Shown here one piece after another: positions 56,006 through 64,000 of a stretch of DNA of 64,000 bases (positions are counted from its first letter, which is position 1; every line of letters starts with the position of its first letter). Both the position numbers and the translations under genes were made by a program. The stretch is from DATHTC01 sp963746805. Lineage in GTDB: Bacteria > Actinomycetota > Thermoleophilia > Gaiellales > Gaiellaceae. The DNA lies in contig CAVVCQ010000008.1 in assembly GCA_963746805.1 (NCBI GenBank), positions 1 to 64,000 of the forward strand. The letters are read 5' to 3'. The notes below the pieces were generated by a model that saw nothing but the letters and a program-made list of their open reading frames with translations, did not search any database and had not been told where the DNA came from.

Positions 56006-57736
56006 ATGCGCATCTGCCTCGTCACGCCGTTCGACTGGTCGCAGCCCCACGACGTCAACGAGCACGTCGCCGGCGTGGCGGCAGAGCTCCGCGGGCTCGG
56101 GCACGAGGTCACGGTGCTCGCCCCGTCGAGCCGGGCGCGCGACCTGCTCGAGAGCCGCCGCGCGCTCGACGCGGGCATCGCGCGCGAGGTCGTCGCGATC
56201 GGGCCGGCGGTGCCGGTGTCGCGCCGCAGCCGGGTCGGGATGCCGCTCGGCGCTCGCACCACCCTCGAGCTCGCGCTCGCCGGCGCCGACTTCGAGGTCG
56301 TCCACGGCTTCGAGCCGGGGATGCCGAGCCTCTCGTACCTCGCCCTGCGCGACGGGAAGGCCCTCGCGGTCGCGAGCTTCCTCTCCGCGCGGCGGCTCGG
56401 CTACCCGCCCGGCAAGGCCCAGCGCGAGCGCCTGCTCGGGCGCGTCGACGCACTCGTCGCGGCCTCCGACCGGGTCGCCGCCGCCGCCGCCGTGCGCTTC
56501 CCCGGCGACTACGAGATCGTCCCCGTCGGCGTCGATCTCGAGCTGTTCCGGCCGGAGGAGAAGGAACGGCTGATCGTGGTCGAGTGGGCGCCGCCGGAGC
56601 GACAGCTCGTCAAGGCCGCGATCCGGACGCTGCGCGAGCTGCCGGACTGGCGGATGCTCGTCCTGCGCACGCGGCCGCTCGCAGGGCGCCCCTACGTCCC
56701 TCGGGAGCTCATGCCGCCGCGTGTCGGTGCGGACGCTCCGCGGCGGCGAGGCGCGCGCGCCGCAGCTGGCGCGGGCCGCGATCTTCGTCCCGGCCGCCTT
56801 CGGCCGCGAGCGCCTGCGGCTCGAGGCCGCCGCGGCGGGCGCGTCGATCGCCGACCCCGACGGCGTCGAGACGCAGCCCGAGCTGGCGGCCGCGGCGATG
56901 GCCCGGTTGGCGGAGGACGACGCCTACCGCGGCGCGACGTGCCGAAGCGGGCGCGCGCCGAGGCCGAAGCCGGATCGTTCGCAGAGGTGGCCGCGCGCCT
57001 CGACGCGCTGTACGGCAGCCTCGGCACGCGTCGGCGCGCCGCGCGCCGTGACGGCGACCCGCTCGCCGACCGGCCCTGGATCCTCGCCGACCTCCACATG
57101 CACACACACTGGTCGCACGACTGCTCGATCGAGGTCCCGGAGCTGCTCGACCACGCCGAGGCGGAAGGGCTCGGCGCGATCGCCGTCACCGACCACAACG
57201 TCTTCGGCGGCGCACTCGAGGCGGTCGAGCTCGCCCGCGGCCGCGACCTGATCGTGATCCCCGGCGAGGAGGTGAAGACGGACGGCCAGGGCGAGGTGAT
57301 CGGCCTCTTCCTCGAGCGCGAGATCCCGCGGGGCATGTCCTTCGCCGACACGATCGCGGCGATCAAGGAGCAGAACGGCGTCGTCTACCTCCCACATCCG
57401 TTCGACCGGCTCCATGCGATCCCCGACGCCGCGACCCTGCGCCGCCACCTGGCCGACATCGACGTGTTCGAGGCGTACAACGCCCGGCTCCTGTTCGACG
57501 CCTACAACGACGAGGCCGCCCGCTTCGCGGCGAAGTACAACCTGACCGTCGGCGCCGGCTCTGACGCGCACGTGCTCCAGGGCGTCGGGACTGGCGTCGT
57601 CCGTCTGCGCCGCTTCGAGGACCGGGACGAGTTCCTCCTCGCGCTCCGCACCGCGCAGCTGCTGCCCCGCCCGAAGTCCCTCGCGTACCTGCAGGGCCTC
57701 AAGTGGATTGCCCAGGCCAAGGAAAGGGTCCGGTAG
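56006..57736 (+). pseudogene. GT4 glycosyltransferase-PHP phosphoesterase fusion (two frameshifts)
   Basis: ATG 56006 begins a GT-B fold: RICLVTPFDWSQPHDVNEHV, ELRGLGHEVTVLAPSSRARD, DFEVVHGFEPGMPSLSYLAL and VDALVAASDRVAAAAAVRFP with YEIVPVGVDLELFRPEE. After breaks near 56722 and 56930, FVPAAFGRERLRLEAAAAGA and MARLAEDDAYR follow. A PHP domain completes the protein: ILADLHMHTHWSHDCSIEVP, GLGAIAVTDHNVFGGALEAV, VIPGEEVKTDGQGEVIGLFL, VVYLPHPFDRLHAIPDAATL and AKYNLTVGAGSDAHVLQGVG, which hold the His/Asp metal ligands. About 576 residues once repaired. The catalytic core of the GT part looks shortened. Function unknown. Confidence 0.75.
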
Positions 57737-57761
57737 AGGCGAACGTGGGGAGGCCTCCCTG

Positions 57762-58346
57762 ATGCCTGTGGCCACCGACGAGATCTACGAGAAGTACCTG
57801 CAAAAGGCGATCACCGAGATCAACGACCTCGGGCACGAGGTCGCCGGAGCCGCAGGCGCCGAGCGAGTCCCGGTCGTCGGCTCCGGGCATCCGCTCGCGG
57901 ACGTCTTCCTGCTGAAGTACCGCCCCTCCGGCGCCGAGCTCCAGGAGGGCGTCGCCTTCTACGGCCGCACCGGGCAGGCGATCCTGAAGTCGCTGCAGCG
58001 GCTGCGCGTCGACCCGATGGCCGTCTACGGGACGAACTGCCTCAAGTTCGCCGTCCAGGACGAGGACGAGGCGCGGCCGTGGCTCGCGCGCGAGCTCCAC
58101 ATCGTCCAGCCGAAGCTGCTCGTCGTGATGGGCGCCGAGGCGCGCGCGTTCGTCGACTCGCTCGCGTTCCCGCTCGCAGACGAGCTGGGCGAGGCGGAAG
58201 GCGCGCTGCAGCGGTTCACGCCGACGATCCAGGCGGTCGTGACGCCCGACGTCGACGCCTCGCTCGACGAGCAGGCCGCGAAGACGCGCTTCTGGAAGGC
58301 CTTCAAGATCGTCGGGTCGTGGTGGGCCGAGCTCCCGCCGTACTGA
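57762..58346 (+). CDS. uracil-DNA glycosylase superfamily protein, divergent
   Basis: 194 residues from ATG 57762 (ribosome site GGGGAGG). VPVVGSGHPLADVFLLKYRP, ELQEGVAFYGRTGQAILKSL and DPMAVYGTNCLKFAVQDEDE correspond to the substrate loops of family 4/5 glycosylases, then ARELHIVQPKLLVVMGAEAR and the leucine-loop region QAVVTPDVDASLDEQAAKTR. The usual GExPG and HPS motifs are changed (SGHPLAD, TPDVD), and no Cys cluster is present, so activity on uracil is doubtful. It overlaps the next gene by about 25 bases. Confidence 0.7.
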   Translation: MPVATDEIYEKYLQKAITEINDLGHEVAGAAGAERVPVVGSGHPLADVFLLKYRPSGAELQEGVAFYGRTGQAILKSLQRLRVDPMAVYGTNCLKFAVQDEDEARPWLARELHIVQPKLLVVMGAEARAFVDSLAFPLADELGEAEGALQRFTPTIQAVVTPDVDASLDEQAAKTRFWKAFKIVGSWWAELPPY

Positions 58347-59086
58347 GCCAGCCGAGGATCGTCGCGGGCGCGGCGGTCCTGGTCGCGCTCCTCGTCTACT
58401 ACCGCGTCGTCGACTCGCTGCCGACGATCCCGACCTGGGCGGACGTCGTCTTCACCGCGGTCGTGCTCACGCCGGCGGTGTTCCTGCTCGTGCTCCTCGC
58501 TCTGCCGCTCATGCACGCGCGCCGCCTGCTCCCGATCGGCCTCGCCACGGCGCTGCTCGCGTACGTCCTCGTCGAGGTCGAGGTCGACGTGCTCGCGAAC
58601 TTCGCGAAGCTCACCGCGGTCACGCTGCTCGCGTTCTGGTTCCTCGACTTCTTCGAGGAGCTCTCGTGGGTCGTGATCGTCGCGTGCGTGATCCCGGTCG
58701 TCGACGCGATCTCCGTCTGGCGCGGGCCGACGCGGCACATCGTCGAGGAGCGGCCGGAGGTGTTCGGGGCGCTGTCGTTCGCCTTCCCCGTCCCCGGCGA
58801 GGGCGCGTTCCAGCTCGGCCTCCCCGACCTGCTCTTCTTCGCGATCTTCCTCGGCGCGGCCGCGCGCTGGGGCCTGCGCCTGCTCCCGACCTGGGTCTGC
58901 CTCGTCGCCTCCTTCGGCGTGACGATGGCCCTCGCGATCTACGTCGACCCGTTCGGGATCGGCGGCCTGCCGGCGCTGCCGCTCCTCTGCATCGCCTTCC
59001 TCGCGCCGAACGCCGACCTGATCTGGCGCCGGGTCCGCGACGAGCGCCGCCGCGACCGGGAACCCGACGCCGAACCGACAAAGTGA
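58322..59086 (+). CDS. presenilin-like (A22 family) intramembrane aspartyl protease homologue
   Basis: About 254 residues with eight or nine helices: IVAGAAVLVALLVYYRVVDS, VVFTAVVLTPAVFLLVLLAL, LATALLAYVLVEVEVDVLAN, LTAVTLLAFWFLDFFEELSW, VIVACVIPVVDAISVWRGPT, AFQLGLPDLLFFAIFLGAAA, LVASFGVTMALAIYVDP and GLPALPLLCIAFLAPN. The last three helices parallel presenilin/PSH: a TM6 Asp (VVDAISV for YD), a TM7 GxGD-like site (LGLPD) and a PAL motif (LPALP). If right, it cleaves membrane proteins. GTG 58322 is a choice among GTG 58319, GTG 58322 and CTG 58343. Confidence 0.7.
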   Translation: MGRAPAVLSQPRIVAGAAVLVALLVYYRVVDSLPTIPTWADVVFTAVVLTPAVFLLVLLALPLMHARRLLPIGLATALLAYVLVEVEVDVLANFAKLTAVTLLAFWFLDFFEELSWVVIVACVIPVVDAISVWRGPTRHIVEERPEVFGALSFAFPVPGEGAFQLGLPDLLFFAIFLGAAARWGLRLLPTWVCLVASFGVTMALAIYVDPFGIGGLPALPLLCIAFLAPNADLIWRRVRDERRRDREPDAEPTK

Positions 59087-59093
59087 CAGTCCG

Positions 59094-60510
59094 TTACGTG
59101 TGCCGTTTCGAACGGGGGTCCGGCTCCGGTGGCTCGAACGCCGGATCCCGCTCCAGCAAGCGCCACCGTCTCGACGTGCGGCGTGTGCGGGAACATGTCG
59201 ACCGGCCGCGCCCGCGCCAACTCGTAGCCCCAGTCGCCCCGCAGCTGCTTCACGTCGGAGGCGAGCGTGGTGGGGTTGCACGACACGTAGACGATCCGCG
59301 GCGCGCCGATCCGGCCGAGGCGGCGGAGCGCCCTCCCGGCGAGCCCGGCGCGCGGCGGGTCGACGACGACCACGTCCGGCGGCCCCGAGCGCTCGAGCAG
59401 CTCCTCCAGCCACCTCGCCGACGTTGCCGGCGAAGAACGCGGTGTTCGTGATCCCGTTCAGGTCGGCGTTCTCGATCGCGCCGCGCGACGGACTCCTCCG
59501 AGACCTCGATCCCCCACACCGTGAGCGCCTGCGACGCGAGCGAGAGGCCGATCGTGCCGATCCCGCAGTAGAGGTCCCAGACCGTCTCCACACCGGTCAG
59601 CGCGGCGTACTCGCCCGCGAGCCCGTACAGCCGCTCGGCCATGGCCGTGTTCGTCTGCAGGAACGCGTTCGGGCGAGAGACGGAAGCGCAGGCCGCCGAG
59701 CTCCTCCTCGATCGCCTCCTCGCCCCAGAGAAGCTCGCTCGGGAGGTTCGTCACCTCCGCCGGCCGGTCGTTCACCGACCAGTGGATCGAGCGCACCTCC
59801 GGGAAGCGGCGCAGGACCTCGACGAGGTAGCCGCGCTCGAAGCGCTCGGCGCGCGCGGTCACGAGCTGGACGAGCACCTGCCCGGTGTTCCGGCCCTCGC
59901 GCACGACGAGGTGCCGGAGGTAGCCCTGGCCCGTCTCCTGGTCGTACGCCCGCAGCCCCTCCTCGCGCGCCCAGTCGCGCACGGCGTTGCGGATCGCGTT
60001 GCCGAGGTCGGTCGTCAGCCAGCACTTCTCGACCTCGAGCACCTCGTCCCAGCGCCCGGCCTGGTGGAGGCCGAGCGTCGGCCCGTCCTCGAGCTGCGTG
60101 AACGAGTACTCCATCTTGTTCCGGTAGGCGAACGCCGATTCCGCCGGGACGATCGGCTCGAGCGGGAAGTCCGGGAGGTCGCCGAGGCGGCGAAGCGCGT
60201 CCGCGACCTGGCCGTGCTTGATCTCGACCTGGGCCTCGTAGGCGAGATCCTGGAAGCGGCAGCCGCCGCAGGCCGGGTAGTGCGCGCACGGCGCCTCGAC
60301 GCGCTGCGGCCCCGGCTCGACCACCTCGGTGGCGAGCGCCTCGGCGTGGTTGCGCTTGACCTTCGTGACGCGGGCGCGGACGACGTCGCCGGGGAGCCCA
60401 CGGCGGACGAAGACGACGAAGCCGTCCGTGCGGGCGACCCCGTTGCCGCCGTACGCCAGTGACTCGATCCGCAGGTCGAGCTCGTCGTCCACCTTGACGG
60501 GCGCGGCCAT
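59094..60510 (-). pseudogene. TrmA/RlmD family RNA (uracil-5-)-methyltransferase (several frameshifts)
   Basis: SAM-dependent methyltransferase placing m5U in rRNA or tRNA. ATG 60510: a TRAM domain (LDLRIESLAYGGNGVARTDG), then the Fe-S Cys set CAHYPACGGCRFQDLAYEAQ, FAYRNKMEYSFTQLEDGPTL and GYLRHLVVREGRNTGQVLVQ. After breaks near 59675, FLQTNTAMAERLYGLAG and VWDLYCGIGTIGLSLASQAL (SAM loop). Later DVVVVDPPRAGLAGRALRRL and APRIVYVSCNPTTLASDVKQ carry the catalytic Cys. The end is ERDPAFEPPEPDPRSKRHT at TAA 59094-59096. Breaks near 59675, 59485, 59420 and 59165 are one base each. Confidence 0.88.
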
Positions 60511-60519
60511 CTGCGCACG

Positions 60520-60924
60520 CTAGCGCAGCACGGACACCAGCACGGTCCGCTGCCGCGGCCCGTCGAGCTCGCAGAAGAAGATCCCCTGCCACGTTCCGAG
60601 CGCGAGCCGGCCGCCGTCGAGCGGGACGAGCACCTGCGGCCCCATCAGCGCGGCGCGGATGTGCGACGGCGCGTTCTCCTCACCCTCCTCGACGTGCTCC
60701 CAGCCCCACGCGTCGCCGACCATGCGCTCGAGCGCAGCCTCGAAGTCGCGCGCCACGGCCGGATCGGCGTGCTCGTTGATCGTCACGCCCGCGGTCGTGT
60801 GCGGCACGTAGACGAGCACGGCGGAGCCCGCGGCGCCGTCCCCCTCGACCGCGTCGCGCACCTGCTCCGTGATGTCGACGAGCTGCGTGCGGCGCTCGGT
60901 CGTGACGGTCAGCTTCCTCGGCAC
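60520..60924 (-). CDS. YjbQ/UPF0047 family protein
   Basis: 134 residues from GTG 60924. It contains RKLTVTTERRTQLVDITEQV, VLVYVPHTTAGVTINEHADP, ENAPSHIRAALMGPQVLVPL and GRLALGTWQGIFFCELDGPR. The HTTAGVTINE and GTWQGIF motifs define the family, linked to secondary thiamine-phosphate synthase activity. Small beta-rich cytosolic trimer. It sits 9 bases upstream of the RNA methyltransferase gene on the same strand. Confidence 0.92.
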   Translation of the reverse strand: MPRKLTVTTERRTQLVDITEQVRDAVEGDGAAGSAVLVYVPHTTAGVTINEHADPAVARDFEAALERMVGDAWGWEHVEEGEENAPSHIRAALMGPQVLVPLDGGRLALGTWQGIFFCELDGPRQRTVLVSVLR

Positions 60925-60945
60925 GGCGGGGTATCCTACGCGCCC

Positions 60946-62446
60946 GTGTCGCAGCCCACGCCGCCCTCCGACCGCGAGCTCGACGGCATCCGCCTCGCCG
61001 CGGACCGCTTCATCGCGGAGCTCGACCAGGAGTACTACGACCACTACGCCGGGCTGAAGGAGGGCTTCGACCTCGTCCCGATCTACGAGCGCCACGCGGA
61101 GCTGACGACGCTCGAGACGGCGCAGAAGGTCGGGTGGCGGTGAACGGCGACCGCCGCGCGCGCGAGCTGTGGAAGTTCACGTGCGAGGGCTACATGGGCA
61201 ACGTCACGCGCGAGTACGAGGAGAAGCAGGCGCGCGTGGAGGCCGAGCTGAAGGCGACCGTCGACGGCGAGGAGATCCCGTTCCGGATGCTCCGCCCGAC
61301 GATCGCGAACGACCGCCGAGCGCGAGAAGCGGGAGCAGCTCGAGCGGATCCGGAACGAGCTGACCGAGGAGCACCTCAACCCGGTGCTGCTCGAGGCCTC
61401 GACCGAGACGCGTCGCGCCGTCCACGAGCTCGGCGCGAGCAGCTACCTCGAGCTCTACCGGGACAAGTTCGGGATGACGCTCGAGGAGCTCGCGGAGCAG
61501 TGCCGCGGCGTCCTCGCCTCGACCGAGCAGATCTGGGAGACGTGGGGCGACCGGCTCTTCCGCGAGCGCGTCGGCGTCGGCCTCGCCGAGGCCCAGCGCT
61601 TCGACGTCCCGCGCCTGTTCCGCGCCCCGGTCTGGGACCCGCAGTTCCCCGCCGACCGGATGCTCCCCGCGCTGGAGGGCACGCTCGCCGACCTCGGCAT
61701 CGACCTCGAGGCCCAGGAGAACGTCCACCTCGACGTCGAGCAGCGCCCGCTGAAGACGCCGCGGGCCTTCTGCGCGCCGATCGAGATCCCCGACAAGGTG
61801 ATGCTGGTGATCCAGCCGCAGGGCGGGCCCGACGACTGGCGCGCGCTCTTCCACGAGGCCGGGCACACGGAGCACTTCGCCTTCACCTCGCGCGACCTGT
61901 CGGTCGAGGAGCGCCGGCTCGGCGACAACGCCGTCACCGAAGGCTGGGCGATGCTGCTCCAGCACCTCACCGACGAGCCGGCCTGGCTCACGCGCCGCCT
62001 CGACTTCCCGCGCCCGGACGAGTTCGCGAAGGAGGGCGCCGTCGGGCTCCTCTACTTCGTCCGCCGCTACTGCGGGAAGATCCTCTACGAGCTCGAGTTC
62101 CACGCGGCCGACGACCCGACGACGATGCGGCAGCCGCTACGTCGAGATCCTCGGGGACGCGCTCAAGATCAACCCGTCGCCGACGGACTACCTCGGCGAC
62201 ATCGACGCCGGCTTCTACGTCTCCTCGTACCTGCGCTCGTGGGCGTTCGAGTCGCAGCTCCGCGAGCACCTGCGTCAGGAGTACGGCAACGCCTGGTTCG
62301 CGCAGCGCGAGGCCGGCTCGCTCCTCCGCGAGCTGTGGTCGCTCGGCCAGAAGCCGACTGCGGAGGAGCTGCTCGAGGACGTGACCGGCGCGACCCTCGA
62401 GATGGAAGCCGTCGCGGACCGGATCCGCGAGACGCTGCGGGCCTAG
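60946..62446 (+). pseudogene. HEAGH zinc metallopeptidase, M3-like (three frameshifts)
   Basis: Large, mostly helical protein of about 500 residues. GTG 60946: DRFIAELDQEYYDHYAGLKE, then after breaks near 61133 and 61318 RRAVHELGASSYLELYRDKF and DRLFRERVGVGLAEAQRFDV. The zinc site is WRALFHEAGHTEHFAFTSRD, with the third-ligand helix NAVTEGWAMLLQHLTDEPAW downstream: a gluzincin HExxH-x-E arrangement as in M3/M32. Later LYFVRRYCGKILYELEFHAA and, after a break near 62137, YVEILGDALKINPSPTDYLG. It ends ADRIRETLRA at 62446. Each break is one surplus base. Probably a cytosolic oligopeptidase. Confidence 0.8.
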
Positions 62447-63687
62447 GATCTCGCCAGCGCGGGCTCCGCGACGGCGCCGACGTGCGCGCGCGCCGCGTGC
62501 CAGTACAGAAGCGCCGCGGCGACGGCGACGCCCGCGACGAGCGCCCACATCGCCATGTCGCCCCAGGCCTCGCGGACGGTGAGACCGACCGCCGGCGCGA
62601 GCGCGTTGCCGACCCAGGCCGCCGCGGTCGCGACGCCGACGTAGAGGCCGAGCGCACCCGGTGGGGCCAGCCGCGACACGATCACCTCCGACGCCGGCGC
62701 CCACAGCATCTCGCCGACGACGCTGACGGCGACGATCGCCGCCACGACCGGCAGCGCCGCCGAGACCGACAGCACGAGGAACGGCAGGCCTGCGAGCAGC
62801 ATCGCGAGCGCGAGCTTCGGCGCGAGCGGGATCCGGCTCGACCAGCGTGTGATCCGCAGCTGCAGGAACACGACGAGGACCGGGTTCAGCGCGAAGATCG
62901 GGCCCCACAACGCGGGCGAGAGCCCGTGCGTCTGCGTCAGCGCCACCGGCAGGAGCGTCACGAACGCGCTGACGACGAAGTACGCGCCGACGGCCGCGGT
63001 CGCCGCGGCGAGGAACGGGCGGTCGCGGAGGACGAGGCCGAGCCCGGCGCGCGCCGCGGCCTCCCCGTCCGGCCGCGGCGCGCGCCGGAGCCGCAGCGAC
63101 GCCCACAGCGAGCAGGCGAACAGCGCCCAGATGCCGAGGCCGAAGGCGCGCCACGAGACGGCCACGAGGCCGGCGGCGGCGATCGGCCCGACCGCGAAGC
63201 CGACGTTCTGGACGACGCGGAACGCGCCGAAGGCCTGCTCGACGCGCTCGGGCGGCGAGAGGTCGACGAGGAGCGCGCGCTGCGTCGCTCCGCGCAGAGG
63301 CTGGGCGAACGCGATGACGCACGCGGCCGAGTAGGCGGCGGCGACGGGCGGGGACGGCACGAGCAGGACAGACGCGCCGGCGAGCTGCAGCAGCGCGGCG
63401 GCGACGATCACGGGCCGCCGCCCCACACGGTCCGAGGCGGGGCCGCCGACGAGCGCGCCGATCACCGCCGAGGCGCCCGAGGCGCCGAGCGCGAGGCCGA
63501 CCTGCTGCGGCGCCGCGCCGAGCGCGTCGATCGCCCACACCGCGACGAAGGCGAAGAAGGCTGCCTGCGCGAGGAAGTTCGCCCCGATCGCGAGCAGCAC
63601 CGGCCGGAGGACCGGGTCGATGTCGTCGCCGAAGAGCCTGCGCGCGGTCACCGGGGCGACGATGCCCGCCGCGAGCCATAACCGCAA
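62443..63687 (-). CDS. major facilitator superfamily transporter
   Basis: 414 residues, twelve helices, intact. The loop between helices 2 and 3 has the MFS motif GGPASDRVGRRPVIVAAALL. Others are FAQPLRGATQRALLVDLSPP, FGAFRVVQNVGFAVGPIAAA, NPVLVVFLQLRITRWSSRIP and GEMLWAPASEVIVSRLAPPG. It resembles multidrug exporters of the DHA1 type. The stop shares CTAG with the convergent peptidase gene. It is divergent from the LysR gene, 34 bases apart, which may regulate it. Confidence 0.88.
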   Translation of the reverse strand: MRLWLAAGIVAPVTARRLFGDDIDPVLRPVLLAIGANFLAQAAFFAFVAVWAIDALGAAPQQVGLALGASGASAVIGALVGGPASDRVGRRPVIVAAALLQLAGASVLLVPSPPVAAAYSAACVIAFAQPLRGATQRALLVDLSPPERVEQAFGAFRVVQNVGFAVGPIAAAGLVAVSWRAFGLGIWALFACSLWASLRLRRAPRPDGEAAARAGLGLVLRDRPFLAAATAAVGAYFVVSAFVTLLPVALTQTHGLSPALWGPIFALNPVLVVFLQLRITRWSSRIPLAPKLALAMLLAGLPFLVLSVSAALPVVAAIVAVSVVGEMLWAPASEVIVSRLAPPGALGLYVGVATAAAWVGNALAPAVGLTVREAWGDMAMWALVAGVAVAAALLYWHAARAHVGAVAEPALARS

Positions 63688-63721
63688 TGACGATTACTCA
63701 GCCGTCCTCTACATTTCGCTC

Positions 63722-64000
63722 ATGCTCGATCCGCGCCGCATGCAGGTGCTCCGCGAGGTCGCCGAGCGCGGCTCGTTCTCGGCCGCAGCGCGCGCGCTCC
63801 ACCTCACTCAGCCCGCGGTCTCCCGCGCAGTCGCGAAGCTCGAGCGAGAGGCGGGAACGCGCCTGCTGGAGCGGACGTCACGCGGCATCCGCCTCACGGA
63901 GGCCGGCGAGCTCGTGGTCGCACGAGCCGCGGCGATCGCGGGCCACCTGACCGCGGCGGACCGCGACCTCGAGGCCGTCCGAGGACTCCGAGCGGGGAGC
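63722..64000 (+). CDS. LysR family transcriptional regulator, 3' end off window
   Basis: N-terminal 93 residues only. ATG 63722 opens LDPRRMQVLREVAERGSFSA, then the winged HTH AARALHLTQPAVSRAVAKLE and REAGTRLLERTSRGIRLTEA with the linker helix GELVVARAAAIAGHLTAADR. The effector domain lies beyond the window. Divergent from the MFS exporter, the common arrangement for a LysR regulator and its target. Confidence 0.9.
   Translation, partial: MLDPRRMQVLREVAERGSFSAAARALHLTQPAVSRAVAKLEREAGTRLLERTSRGIRLTEAGELVVARAAAIAGHLTAADRDLEAVRGLRAGS

Overview
The window reads as three pieces of DNA from different sources joined end to end, not one continuous locus. Segment A (1 to about 6838) has lower GC than the rest and looks Gram-negative-like: cell-surface polysaccharide enzymes (a GT9 heptosyltransferase-like enzyme, a polysaccharide pyruvyl transferase, a GT2 rhamnosyltransferase-like enzyme), a secreted STN-domain protein and three paralogous secreted proteins of unknown function. 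Segment B (about 6838 to 12824) is very high GC and actinomycete-like (my impression is Micromonosporaceae). It holds a cut-off M20 peptidase, two WXG100-like proteins (one with thrombospondin-type calcium repeats and a C-terminal membrane anchor), an ABC exporter pair and a cut-off ABC permease. Segment C (about 12824 to 64000) is a compact high-GC actinobacterial chromosome, most like Thermoleophilia/Gaiellales by gene content. Both junctions cut genes (GT2 against M20; ABC permease against tatD), which suggests assembly chimerism.

Segment C, left to right: tatD fragment, metG, an M23 peptidase, rsmI and a ROK kinase (minus strand); LCP cell-wall ligase, FmdB zinc ribbon and a GT-C membrane enzyme; a psuK-psuG pseudouridine catabolism pair; a MarR regulator divergent from YceI with an inverted-repeat operator; flavin reductase, cytochrome P460-like protein, DUF1996 protein, GYD protein, a saccharopine dehydrogenase-like enzyme and an MqnB-like nucleosidase; a PD40 propeller; a large LAL-type LuxR regulator divergent from a second LuxR regulator; and the full heat-shock operon dnaK-grpE-dnaJ-hspR-clpB on the minus strand.

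From 41000 onward: two EamA transporters, an orphan peptide-binding lipoprotein-like SBP, an M29 aminopeptidase, peptidase T, CsbD and moaA. An inositol-phospholipid module follows (PAP2/inositolphosphotransferase-like enzyme, CDP-alcohol phosphatidyltransferase, a double ribbon-helix-helix regulator with a palindromic operator, and ino1). Next come secreted LTD and beta-sandwich proteins, a peptidoglycan-binding M23 peptidase, a cyclase, a GT4-PHP fusion, a divergent uracil-DNA glycosylase, a presenilin-like intramembrane protease homologue, an RlmD-type RNA methyltransferase, YjbQ, a HEAGH metallopeptidase, an MFS exporter and the start of a LysR regulator.

Many genes are broken by single-base indels, nearly every gene in A and B and about a dozen in C. 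Where I could rebuild the frame in B and C, the break was almost always one surplus base outside a homopolymer, which fits uncorrected long-read errors better than real gene decay. No rRNA, convincing tRNA, CRISPR array or transposase was found. No stretch longer than about 200 bases is without an annotated gene.
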